DNA of 61,564 bases from Armatimonadota bacterium (GTDB lineage: Bacteria > Armatimonadota > Chthonomonadetes > Chthonomonadales > CAJBBX01). Position numbers and translations under genes: made by a program. Shown in pieces: positions 25,343 to 33,903 of this stretch. The notes below the pieces were generated by a model, which saw nothing but the letters and a program-made list of their open reading frames with translations, was not told the DNA's origin and searched no databases. Location of the stretch: positions 1 to 61,564 of the forward strand of contig JAPLCQ010000012.1 of NCBI GenBank assembly GCA_026392115.1. Direction: 5' to 3'. Positions within the stretch are counted from its first letter, which is position 1. Each line of letters begins with the position of its first letter.

Positions 25343-25584
25343 GAAGCGTTACGGTTCAACGATCAGAGCGGAAGCTAACGTCGCTGTTGAAGTTGGCTCA
25401 CGGCGAGAATATCCTCCTTACTGCTCCCGATGGCCGCGAGTATCTGCTCGCGGAACTGGACGCTTTTGATCAAGAGATCGATCTTCTGCGCGGGAACGAC
25501 GAGTTCATGCAGCTACTCAGCACCCGGTCGAGGGAACCGGCGACGGTATCGCTCGACGATGCGAGGCGGCAACTCGGGCTGTAG
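25339..25584 (+). CDS. Antitoxin partner of the RelE-type toxin
   Basis: 81 residues, starting inside the toxin stop codon (ATGA). The N-terminal half resembles Phd/YefM-like antitoxins of the type with E-x-K-L-T-S-L-L-K-L-A and E-N-I-L-L-T-A-P-D-G-R-E-Y. The C-terminal acidic part (T-V-S-L-D-D-A-R-R-Q-L-G-L) would wrap the toxin. Called from size, position and pattern. Confidence 0.7.
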   Translation: MRSVTVQRSERKLTSLLKLAHGENILLTAPDGREYLLAELDAFDQEIDLLRGNDEFMQLLSTRSREPATVSLDDARRQLGL

Positions 25585-25842
25585 CCGATCACGAAGCCCG
25601 AGTCGCCGTGCGCGCGCCCGGGTCCGATGCCGTCTTCCGCACTTGCCCGTCGTGCCTACCTGATGACCGCCGGCTCGCGCCCCGCCGTGGTCACCACGGT
25701 CACGCTGCAGTCCGGTGTGCGGGCCATCATGCCATCCGGCCAGTGGATGTGGACGTTGGCCGGTCGGGTTGCGGGGCCTTCCTGTCGCCTCGCGGTAGAC
25801 TCACGCCGGCGCGGCCGATCGGCTCGGCGCCGGGAGGTGGCG

Positions 25843-27213
25843 ATGTCCCTGACGAACCTGGGTCTGGCGCTGGCGGCGCTTGTGGTCGCATCGGCCGTGG
25901 GCCCGGACCGCGACGGGTGCTTCAGCGGCGGCGCGTTCCTCAGCAAGGAGGGCGTGCCCACCTTCGTCTACCACGGCGTGCCCGATGGGACGTGCTTGGC
26001 CACGAGCACGGACGACCTGCTGATCCGCTGGACCAAGAACCCGGCCAACCCGGTCATCCGGGTTCCGCGCCCCGGCGACCCGGGGTTCGGCCTCTACAGC
26101 GTCTTCGACCCCTGTGCGTGGTGGAGCGACGGGCGCTACTACGCCGTGGAGGCCAACACTCCGTTCGCCACGCCGCAATTCGGGCTCACCTCGACCAGCG
26201 AGCACCGGGACCCGCTGGGGCGGATCCTGAAGCCTGAGGAGCTGGGCGACACGCTCTACCTGTTCCGCTCGGATGACCTGGTCCACTGGAGCTACGTCGC
26301 GCCGTTCTACCGGGCCCAGCCCAGGCCCACGGAGGACGACGAGGACTGCGCTGTGCCCGACTTCTTCCCGCTCGGAGACAAGCACATGCTCCTGTTCGCC
26401 GGCCACCTCGCTGGCACGCAGTACTACCTGGGCCGTCTGGAGGGCGAGCGCTTCATCCCCGAGACGCACGGGCGCATGAACTGGCAGGGCGGCCTCCTCT
26501 CCGGCGCGCGGACGCTGCTCGATCCGCGGGGCCGCCGCGTGCTGTTCGACTGGATCGGTGAGCACCGAGGCGTGCCGTGGGAGCGCGAGTCGGGCTGGTC
26601 GGGCGTGATGACCCTGCCCAAGCTCCTCTCGCTGAGCCCCCGCGGCGATCTCCGCATCGAGCCCGCGCCGGAGCTGAACGCACTACGGAACAACCACCGG
26701 CGCCTTCAGGGCATAACCGCCGCCGATGCCGAGACCGTACTGAAGCAGGTGCGGGGCGACAGCCTGGAGCTCAGCCTCACCATCGACACAGGCAGCGCCG
26801 GGCAGTGCGGGCTGAAGCTGCGCCGCTCGCCCGACGGGTCCGAGCAGACGGAGGTTGTCTTCGACCGGGCCGCCGCCACGCTCACCGTTGTGACGCGGAG
26901 GTCGGGCAGCGACCCGCGCGTGACCTATCCGGCCTACCGGTTCGACGGCGCACTGGCCAGGCTCCCGGAGGAGAAGCGCTTCCCCGGCGCCCAGGTTGCC
27001 CCGCTCAAGCTGGCACGTGGCGAGGCGCTGAGGCTGCGGGTCTACCTCGACCGCTCCGTGCTGGAGGTCTTCGCCAACGGCCGCCAGTGCATCACCCAGC
27101 GCATCTACCCAACCCGCCCCGACAGCCTCGGCGTGGCCTTCTTCGCCACCGGCGGCACGGCCCGCATTCGGACGATGGACGCCTGGGACATGGGACCGAC
27201 GAATAGCGAGTGA
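25843..27213 (+). CDS. GH32-like secreted protein lacking the N-terminal nucleophile region
   Basis: 456 residues from ATG 25843 (GGGAGGTGG upstream) with a signal peptide (MSLTNLGLALAALVVASAVG). Five-bladed propeller elements of GH32 (invertase/levanase) follow: F-S-G-G-A-F-L, W-T-K-N-P-A-N-P-V-I, F-D-P-C-A-W-W where RDP is normal, and D-C-A-V-P-D-F-F-P-L-G where ECPD is normal. The C-terminal sandwich ends with D-R-S-V-L-E-V-F-A-N-G-R, a strong GH32 signature. The usual first motif W-M-N-D-P-N-G, which carries the nucleophile, is absent. It is therefore either a divergent subfamily using other residues or a non-catalytic fructan-binding protein. Confidence 0.75.
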   Translation: MSLTNLGLALAALVVASAVGPDRDGCFSGGAFLSKEGVPTFVYHGVPDGTCLATSTDDLLIRWTKNPANPVIRVPRPGDPGFGLYSVFDPCAWWSDGRYYAVEANTPFATPQFGLTSTSEHRDPLGRILKPEELGDTLYLFRSDDLVHWSYVAPFYRAQPRPTEDDEDCAVPDFFPLGDKHMLLFAGHLAGTQYYLGRLEGERFIPETHGRMNWQGGLLSGARTLLDPRGRRVLFDWIGEHRGVPWERESGWSGVMTLPKLLSLSPRGDLRIEPAPELNALRNNHRRLQGITAADAETVLKQVRGDSLELSLTIDTGSAGQCGLKLRRSPDGSEQTEVVFDRAAATLTVVTRRSGSDPRVTYPAYRFDGALARLPEEKRFPGAQVAPLKLARGEALRLRVYLDRSVLEVFANGRQCITQRIYPTRPDSLGVAFFATGGTARIRTMDAWDMGPTNSE

Positions 27214-27289
27214 ACCGGATGCCGCCACGGTCGCCGCACGCTGGAGTACACTCGATGCACGCACCCATCCCAGCGCCCCTGGAGCACCT

Positions 27290-29614
27290 ATGAGACACGT
27301 CGTCTGCCTCGCCGCCTTCGCCCTTGCTTGCCTGCCCGCCTTGGGAGGCGTTGAGACCGGCGTGAATGGGCACCCGTTGTCGCAGGAGGGCTACCTGCAG
27401 GCGCCCCTCGCCGCGCAGCTTGACCTGGTGAAACGGCTCGGCGCACGCTGGTATCGGACCGACTGGGGCTCCGACGCGGCCGCAAGCGGGGCCGGCCGGG
27501 CCGAAGCTCTGGTGCGCGAAGCGGCAAAGCGCGGCCTGCAGGTACTGCCTGTGATCTTCCCGCCGGTGGACATGGCCAAGGACTCCGAGGCGTCGATCCG
27601 GCAGGCGGCCCGCGACTATGCCCGCGCACTGGCGCTCCGCTTCAAGGGCCGCGTCAGCGTCTGGGAACTGCACAACGAACTGGATAGCTACGCCATGATC
27701 CGCAAGGGCGAGCAGAACGCCCGCGGCGAGGTCTGGCAGTGGGGCGACGCCGACGGGCAGCTGGCCGAGCACTTCGAGGAGGGGCGCTACGCACGGGCGC
27801 GGGCCGTACTGCTCGGCCTGGCCGAGGGCATTCGCGAGGGCGATCCGACCGCACGGCGGCTCATCAACAGCTCGGGCTGGCTCCACTTCGGGTTCATCAA
27901 GCGGCTGATCGCCGACGGTGTTCCGTTCGAGATTCTTGGCTGGCACTGGTACTCGGAGATGGGCGACATCACGTCGGCCGCGGGCGTCAACGCGCTGGCG
28001 AGGATCACCGCGTTCGGCAAGCCGATCTGGATCAACGAGTACAACCGGCGCGGCGGGAACGGCGGCGACAAGGGCGAGGCCGAACAGGCGATCGTGCTCG
28101 CGGCCATGACGCGGCAGTTCGCGGCGCTCTCGGCCACGTACCCGATCCGCGCGCTGATGGCCTACGAACTGCTCGACGAACCCTACTTCGGGCCTGATAA
28201 CCCCGAGTCGCACTACGGCCTCGTGGACCTTCGCAAGGACGCCGCCGGCCGGTGGGAGCCCGCAGAAGAGCATCCGGCGTTCGGCGCGCTGCGCGCCGAG
28301 TTCGCATCGATGCGGCGCAATCGCGGCGCGGCACCCTCGCGGCCGCGCATCGAAGTGCCCCTACGCCGTAGCTCCAACGCCATCCCTGCATCGCCGTTCG
28401 CCACGCTCGCCTCCTTCGAGGTGCACGGCGAGGACGAGGACGCGGGCGTGGTGGCATCCATGCGCGCGCTGGGCGTGAAGTGGGTGATGATGCACAACAT
28501 CCACGGCAGCCTGCCCGACCCGGCCGACCGTCGGCTCAACAACTGGCTACGCCTGTGCAAGGAGGCCGGCATCGGCGTCCGCTGCATCCTGGCGTCGCGC
28601 GATCTGGAGCTCTGGCGCAAGGCGGTACGGAACTACGGCGACCGGATCGCCTCGTGGCACTTCCTCAACGAGCCGAACGCGCCCACGGACAACGACCACA
28701 CGAAGCCGGCCGTGGCTCCTGAGGCCTACGTGACCGAGGCGCGCGCGGTGCGGGACATCCTGCGCGCCGAGCGTCCGGGCGCGCGCCTCTTCGGACCCGA
28801 GACGGCCATGCTCCAGTGCATGGAGGAACAGCCCTATCCCTGGCTCCGGCTGGCCTTCAGCGCGGGACTGGCCAACGCGGTCGACGGCCTCTCGATCCAC
28901 CCCTACCGGCAGGCCTACAGCCCATCCAACATCCCCGAGAACCCCAGCACCTTCGAGGGGCGGCCGGGCGCGGGCTACCGAACCTACGAGGAGCAGGTGG
29001 CGGCCCTGCGCCGCATGGCGCCCGGCAAACCCGTCGCGGTGACCGAGGTGGGGTGGTCCACCGCGCCGCTCGGCCCGTTGAACGGCTCCACCCGCGAGCG
29101 AATCTCCGAGCTCACGCAGGCCAAGTTCGCGCTGCGGCAGCAGGTCCAGGACTTCGCTCTGGGCGTGGAGGTCGCCACCTTCTTTCTGCTCCGCGAGCGG
29201 CACGACAACGCTCCGTTCCAGCCCGGCCACATCGAGAACCAGTTCGGCATCGTCCACCCGGACAACAGGCCCAAGCCCGCCTACACGGCCCTCCAGACGC
29301 TCTACGCCCAGCTCGACGGCGGCTGCAAGCGGGACACCCGGACGCCGGTGGCCTTCGCCGCGCCGGGCGTGCAGTGGCGCCTGTTCGATGATCGATCTGG
29401 CCGCATCCCGACGCGCAAGCTGGTCTACTGGCAGCCCATCGCAGCCAAAGACGACTGCCCAGTGCTCCGCACGAGCGTGACGCTGGCCGGCGTTCAGGTG
29501 CGAGGCGTGCCGTTGAGCGACGCCCCGCGCATCCTCCGACTGCACCAGATCAAGGGCCGCTGGACGGGCGCATGCGTAGTGGACCTGATGGCGCACAGGG
29601 TGGAGTGGCTATAA
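27290..29614 (+). CDS. Secreted protein with two tandem glycoside-hydrolase TIM barrels
   Basis: 774 residues with an N-terminal signal peptide (MRHVVCLAAFALACLPALGG). Two barrel domains of clan GH-A type (GH5/GH39-like) occur in succession. Domain 1 (about 22-345) has acid/base E130 in W-E-L-H-N-E-L and nucleophile E250 in W-I-N-E-Y-N. Domain 2 (about 370-660) has E461 in H-F-L-N-E-P-N and E586 in V-T-E-V-G-W-S. Both active sites look complete. A beta-rich C-terminus follows. Likely extracellular hydrolysis of a beta-linked glycan, with the two domains possibly differing in specificity. It sits 76 bp after the GH32-like gene on the same strand. Confidence 0.8.
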   Translation: MRHVVCLAAFALACLPALGGVETGVNGHPLSQEGYLQAPLAAQLDLVKRLGARWYRTDWGSDAAASGAGRAEALVREAAKRGLQVLPVIFPPVDMAKDSEASIRQAARDYARALALRFKGRVSVWELHNELDSYAMIRKGEQNARGEVWQWGDADGQLAEHFEEGRYARARAVLLGLAEGIREGDPTARRLINSSGWLHFGFIKRLIADGVPFEILGWHWYSEMGDITSAAGVNALARITAFGKPIWINEYNRRGGNGGDKGEAEQAIVLAAMTRQFAALSATYPIRALMAYELLDEPYFGPDNPESHYGLVDLRKDAAGRWEPAEEHPAFGALRAEFASMRRNRGAAPSRPRIEVPLRRSSNAIPASPFATLASFEVHGEDEDAGVVASMRALGVKWVMMHNIHGSLPDPADRRLNNWLRLCKEAGIGVRCILASRDLELWRKAVRNYGDRIASWHFLNEPNAPTDNDHTKPAVAPEAYVTEARAVRDILRAERPGARLFGPETAMLQCMEEQPYPWLRLAFSAGLANAVDGLSIHPYRQAYSPSNIPENPSTFEGRPGAGYRTYEEQVAALRRMAPGKPVAVTEVGWSTAPLGPLNGSTRERISELTQAKFALRQQVQDFALGVEVATFFLLRERHDNAPFQPGHIENQFGIVHPDNRPKPAYTALQTLYAQLDGGCKRDTRTPVAFAAPGVQWRLFDDRSGRIPTRKLVYWQPIAAKDDCPVLRTSVTLAGVQVRGVPLSDAPRILRLHQIKGRWTGACVVDLMAHRVEWL

Positions 29615-29704
29615 CGGACAGAAGCCGGGCGACGGTAGGCGAGGCCGGGCGCGGTTCGCAAGCCTGCTTCGGGCACGCCACAGGGGGTGTGGGGGCGGCG
29701 TCGG

Positions 29705-30448
29705 TCAGGCTCGCCGCACCTGATCTGTCTGGCTGCTCGTTATATCCGAGCGCCTGCCGTCGCGCAGTTGGTACCGGTCGCTCGGATCGACACGCATCGC
29801 TGTCAGGCACCAGTCGACCAGGGTCCGAAGGCTTGCGCAGGTAGACGCGTCGGCCAGGATGCGATCCAGGCAAAGGGCCTTCACGAGCTCCTTGCCGTCG
29901 GCGACCTCATCGAACCCGGGATACAGCTGCTTCATGCGGCCTTTGGGGTTCCTGATCCGCTCCACGTCACCAGTGTGTTTCGCCAGGCTGGTTCCGAGAG
30001 TGGCGTTGACGGCCTCCGGATCGGCGAGGTAGTAGGCCTCAAGCATGATCACGAGGAAGTGGACCGATGCATGAGCGGTGAGGCCCGTCGAGCCGCTGCC
30101 GAGGACCGAGTCCAAGGCTGCGCGGTACCGACCGTAGACCTCCGCAGCCTGGTCGCAACGTCCATACTCCAGGTCATCGACCAGGATTACGTAGTCGCCG
30201 CCCTCTTGCTGGAGAAACCGGTACGCCGCCAGGCCGATCTGCTCTGTGTCCTTGTCCGGCACCCGCCCTTGACTGCCGACGACTCGTAGCTCCACGCGAT
30301 GGCCCTTGCGTGGGCTCCGTTGGCCGACTTGTCGTATGACGGTGAACTCACACAGTGCGTCCGTGTGCAGGGAGCGGAAGAGGTCCACCAGGAAGCCACG
30401 CTCGCCTTCGCCGGTGACGATCAGCCCAAACCTCCATGGGGTCTGCAT
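29705..30448 (-). CDS. DUF4276 protein, partner of an AAA ATPase (putative defence)
   Basis: 247 residues. DUF4276 features are L-I-V-T-G-E-G-E-R-G-F near the N-terminus and Y-V-I-L-V-D-D-L-E-Y-G in the middle, an acidic arrangement reminiscent of TOPRIM nucleases, followed by H-F-L-V-I-M-L-E-A-Y-Y-L-A-D. The gene starts 15 nt after the ATPase stop, forming a two-gene operon. ATPase/DUF4276 pairs are known in phage-resistance settings such as AbiL-like and OLD/PARIS-like systems. The effector function is inferred, not shown. Confidence 0.72.
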   Translation of the reverse strand: MQTPWRFGLIVTGEGERGFLVDLFRSLHTDALCEFTVIRQVGQRSPRKGHRVELRVVGSQGRVPDKDTEQIGLAAYRFLQQEGGDYVILVDDLEYGRCDQAAEVYGRYRAALDSVLGSGSTGLTAHASVHFLVIMLEAYYLADPEAVNATLGTSLAKHTGDVERIRNPKGRMKQLYPGFDEVADGKELVKALCLDRILADASTCASLRTLVDWCLTAMRVDPSDRYQLRDGRRSDITSSQTDQVRRA

Positions 30449-30463
30449 CGGTCTGTCGGCTTG

Positions 30464-31666
30464 TCAGATGACCGACGTCGCCGGTGCGCCCAGGCCGGCT
30501 CCTGCGCTCTGGGGCCCGAGGACTTCAGCCATATAGAGGGAGCCTGCCGCGTAGTCGGCCAGCAGGCCGGCGACCTCGGGGATCTCACTTACCCTTGTAA
30601 GGGCTGTCCGGCCATCGCGGAGTTCCGTTACCACCGACTCCTCCGGTGCGAACTGGCTGATCAGCACGGGCGAATGGGTTGCCAGCAGCACCTGCCGCCC
30701 GAAGTCATGCGTTGCATACCGCACGGCCTCGGCCAGGACCGCCAGCGCCCACGGGTGGAGGGAGGTCTCCGGCTCGTCAAGCAGGAGGAGCGGCTCGCGG
30801 TCCCTGGGTTCCGCGAACAGGCTCGTCAGCAGCAGGAGCATCTGCAGATGTCCATCTGAGACCCCGGATGCACGGATGGGGTCCCGTCTCATGGTGTCGA
30901 TGAAGCTGCAATAGACGGTGGTTGGACTGGTCTGCTCCATCTCAAGTCCATCAAAGCAGGGGAACGCACGCCGCATCAACCTGTCGATCATGCCATACCT
31001 GTCGTCACGCCCCGAGCGGTCCTTCAGGTTCCTCAGCACCGAGAAGAGGTTCTCGCCTCGGTCATACAGCCATGTCTCATGGCCCACCTCGGAGCCGAAC
31101 TGCCCCAGGCGATGCAAGAGGAAGCCGCGGCAGTTGTACCTATGCACCGCGCGCAGTGCATGGTCCATACCGAGGGCAACGGCAGGGGGCGTCCCCATGT
31201 CCAGGTAGCGTTCCAAGCTCAGCCTTGTCGGGTCGCGCAGGTCAACGTCAATCCGCTTGCCCTGATCCGCCGACCAGACCGACGCGTTGGCACGACCGAC
31301 AGGGCGCTGCAACAGCGGGGTTGGCCACCCGACCGCAGTCAGTCTCTCGCCGGGGTAGCTCTCGATGCGCCCGGATGATAGGCCGAACTCCAACCGGTAC
31401 TCGGCGTCGACCGTAGCCAGAGTGATCTCCAGATTGTCTTCAGCTCCGGCTCCATCGAATAGAAGCCCTATGCCGTGGCTTCGTTGGCTGGAGGCCACGT
31501 CGACGCCGCGAATCGCACAGTCGCGCACGAACCAGACGGTGTCGAGGATTGATGACTTACCGGAACCATTCGGGCCAAACAGAGCCGTGATCGGGCCAAG
31601 CGGCAATGAGACATCCGCCAAAGCCCGGTAGTTGCGTATTCGGATGCTCGTGAACCCGGCGGACAT
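30464..31666 (-). CDS. AAA15/OLD-like ATPase of a two-gene defence-type operon
   Basis: 400 residues from ATG 31666, fixed by GGAGGTGAG just upstream. Walker A is G-P-N-G-S-G-K-S (31-38) after the typical R-I-R-N-Y-R-A-L-A-D-V start of SMC/RecF-like AAA15 proteins. The ABC-signature-like region S-G-V-S-D-G-H-L-Q-M is followed by Walker B L-L-L-L-D-E-P-E-T-S-L-H-P and a sensor T-H-S-P-V-L-I-S-Q-F. It likely detects invasion and licenses the DUF4276 partner. The pair interrupts two glycan loci and is on the opposite strand from the GH genes to its left, consistent with an acquired module. Confidence 0.85.
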   Translation of the reverse strand: MSAGFTSIRIRNYRALADVSLPLGPITALFGPNGSGKSSILDTVWFVRDCAIRGVDVASSQRSHGIGLLFDGAGAEDNLEITLATVDAEYRLEFGLSSGRIESYPGERLTAVGWPTPLLQRPVGRANASVWSADQGKRIDVDLRDPTRLSLERYLDMGTPPAVALGMDHALRAVHRYNCRGFLLHRLGQFGSEVGHETWLYDRGENLFSVLRNLKDRSGRDDRYGMIDRLMRRAFPCFDGLEMEQTSPTTVYCSFIDTMRRDPIRASGVSDGHLQMLLLLTSLFAEPRDREPLLLLDEPETSLHPWALAVLAEAVRYATHDFGRQVLLATHSPVLISQFAPEESVVTELRDGRTALTRVSEIPEVAGLLADYAAGSLYMAEVLGPQSAGAGLGAPATSVI

Positions 31667-31741
31667 ACTCACCTCCGGCCCGGCGTCGCGCTCTGCGGCC
31701 GCCGGCCGCACACCAAGCAGTGTACCAGTGTGCCGTCAGCC

Positions 31742-33883
31742 CTACTCGATCGCCTCGTACACCAGCAACTCGCTGGTCAGCGCGCCGTCGAGCCGCACCG
31801 TGAGGCCCTGGTCGGCCAAGTGCAAGCCCTCCACCTCGCACGCCTGGCCGCTGTTGTCGAAGGTGACCCGGTAGCGCTTGGACCGGTCGATGCCACGGAG
31901 GCGGAGGAGGTACTCGGGCGGGGCCTGGCCCGCGAGGCGGAAAACGCCGCAGATGCCCCGCAGGCCGTCGGCCGCGTCGATTTCCAGCACGCCCCAGCCG
32001 CGGGGCTCGGGGTCGAGCACCTCGGGCGTGTGGTGGTAGATGCGCCCCGTGGCCATGAAGGGCCGGACGAAGCCCTTGTAGAGGCCGATCCAGTGCTTCA
32101 TGCGGGCCAGCATGTGCGGGTTCCACTGTGCGCCGCGGGGCTTGGGGAAGCCGATGGTGGGCCGCACGAAGAGCAGCTGGCGCGCCTGGAAGTCGAAGTC
32201 CGCCGCCAGGTAGCCGCTCTGCCCGCCGATCAGCCGATCCACGTATTCAGGCGGCAGCGCCATGGTCATGCCGTTGGTGATGGCGAAGGAGCGCGGCGCG
32301 ATCTGCCAGTCGGTCACCCAGGTGTGGCTGAACCGGCTCACCATGCCCACGTCGGTGCGGCCGCCGCCCCCGGCGCAGCTCTCGAAGATGACCTCCGGGA
32401 AGCGGGCCCGCAGCCGGTCGTAGATGCCGTAGAGCGCGTCGTAGTATCGCCAGAAGCCGTTCTCCGCGAAGCCGTCGCGCAGCGTCCGGGCGCCCATGCC
32501 CATGCCGCCCACGTTGTAGTCGAGGCGGAAGAACTCCAGCTCGTTCTGCTCGATCACGAGGGCGATCTGCGCCTCCATCCAAGCGGCGACCTCGGGGTCG
32601 GTCAGGTCGAGCTGCCCGCCGAAGCTCCGCCGTCCGTCGTACGCGGTGGCCTCCCAGTCGGGATGGGCTTTGGCGGCCCCGCTCTCGGAGCCGATCCTCT
32701 CGGCGTCCATCCAGAGCCCGAAGAGCATGCCGCGGTCATGGGCGCGCCGCCGGAACGGCTCCAGGCCCTCGGGGAAGCGCGTCAGGTCCACCGTCCACTC
32801 GCCGACGGTGGACCACCAGTTGCTCTTCGGCGGGGCGTACCAGCTTGCGTCGATGAAGAAGACCTCGCAGCCGATGTCGGCGGCGCAGTCGATGGCGTGG
32901 ACCACCTCGGCGGCGGTGATCTCGATCTCCGGTCCGATGCCCGACTCGACCCAGCCGCCGCGCCCGCGGGCCTGGGGCTTCATCACGCTGCGGCGAAGAT
33001 GGTCATGCATGGCCTGGACGCCGGCGTCGAGGTCGCCGAAGGTGAGGCCCAGGTGCATCTCGGGCGAGTTGACCGTCTCGCCGGGCGCGAGCACGCGCTG
33101 CGGGGCGGGTGCGTCGGGGCCGGCCCGTAAGAAGAGGCGGGCGTCGGCATCGGAGGCGTCGGCGCTCAGGTCGAACTCGAAGGCGTAGCCGCCCGACCAG
33201 GCCAGCTGGCCTACGAACATCTCACCCGTGGCGTTGTTTCGGAGCGCAAACCAGGGGTGGCGGTGCCGATCGCGGCGGTACCGTCCGTCGACGCGGTAGC
33301 CCGCCGCCGGCAGATCGTGCCATCGGAAGCTCCCCTCGTGGCCCCAGTGCGGGTTCTCGGCATAGCCCAGCGAGTAGAGCGGCCCGGCTTCCTCGGGCAG
33401 CACGTCCCGCCAGCGGCGCACGGTCTGCAGCACACCGCTCCATGAGCCGCACGCCGCCAGCGCGGCCGGGCGGTCACTGGTGTTGGTGATCTCAAGCCAC
33501 CGGGTGATGACCGGCGTGCCGTCGAGCAGCGTGTGCGCCTTCAGGCTCACGGGCCGCACGGTATGCCGCAGGCTCACGATGGCGTGCTTGCCTCGGGCCT
33601 CGTCGGCGACCTCGGCGCCCATCCACTCCCAGTCCGAGGCGAGGAGCTGGCCGTCGATCTCCAGCCAGAAGGCCTGCGGCATGGGATGCACTGCGGGGTC
33701 CATGCGGCCGTCGTAGTAGCTGACATAGCCCGAGCCATTCCATGCCCGACCCACGTAGCGGCCCAGTGTCAGCGACTCCTCGTAGACCACCATGCCGGTG
33801 CGGTAGACGACGACGGGCTCCGCGCCTTCGGTGATGAGTACGTCGGACCAGTTGCGATCGACGGCTTCGGGTTGCGCTTGCAT
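31742..33883 (-). CDS. GH36-type alpha-galactosidase, no signal peptide
   Basis: 713 residues from ATG 33883; an apparent upstream extension lies in the wrong frame of the preceding gene and is not native. Layout: N-terminal beta-sandwich, TIM barrel, C-terminal beta domain. The nucleophile Asp is in F-F-R-L-D-Y-N. The GH36 block E-S-C-A-G-G-G-G-R-T-D-V-G-M and the acid/base Asp in W-V-T-D-W are present. It releases alpha-linked galactose (or a related alpha-sugar) from oligosaccharides, here probably in the cytoplasm because no signal is visible. It is separated by 20 nt from the secreted GH36 upstream, so they form an operon. Confidence 0.85.
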   Translation of the reverse strand: MQAQPEAVDRNWSDVLITEGAEPVVVYRTGMVVYEESLTLGRYVGRAWNGSGYVSYYDGRMDPAVHPMPQAFWLEIDGQLLASDWEWMGAEVADEARGKHAIVSLRHTVRPVSLKAHTLLDGTPVITRWLEITNTSDRPAALAACGSWSGVLQTVRRWRDVLPEEAGPLYSLGYAENPHWGHEGSFRWHDLPAAGYRVDGRYRRDRHRHPWFALRNNATGEMFVGQLAWSGGYAFEFDLSADASDADARLFLRAGPDAPAPQRVLAPGETVNSPEMHLGLTFGDLDAGVQAMHDHLRRSVMKPQARGRGGWVESGIGPEIEITAAEVVHAIDCAADIGCEVFFIDASWYAPPKSNWWSTVGEWTVDLTRFPEGLEPFRRRAHDRGMLFGLWMDAERIGSESGAAKAHPDWEATAYDGRRSFGGQLDLTDPEVAAWMEAQIALVIEQNELEFFRLDYNVGGMGMGARTLRDGFAENGFWRYYDALYGIYDRLRARFPEVIFESCAGGGGRTDVGMVSRFSHTWVTDWQIAPRSFAITNGMTMALPPEYVDRLIGGQSGYLAADFDFQARQLLFVRPTIGFPKPRGAQWNPHMLARMKHWIGLYKGFVRPFMATGRIYHHTPEVLDPEPRGWGVLEIDAADGLRGICGVFRLAGQAPPEYLLRLRGIDRSKRYRVTFDNSGQACEVEGLHLADQGLTVRLDGALTSELLVYEAIE

Positions 33884-33903
33884 ATCCCTCTCCTGCGGCT
33901 TGC

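Noticed and set aside
25656-25840. Minus-strand stretch resembling the end of an ASPIC/UnbV-type protein (VHIHWPDG...)
   Set aside because: Only about 35 residues look native, no upstream coding partner is visible and the segment lies in a 258-bp gap. It may be chance in G+C-rich DNA.
30464-31666. Retron or Gabija system
   Set aside because: No reverse transcriptase or UvrD-like helicase is adjacent; the partner is DUF4276.
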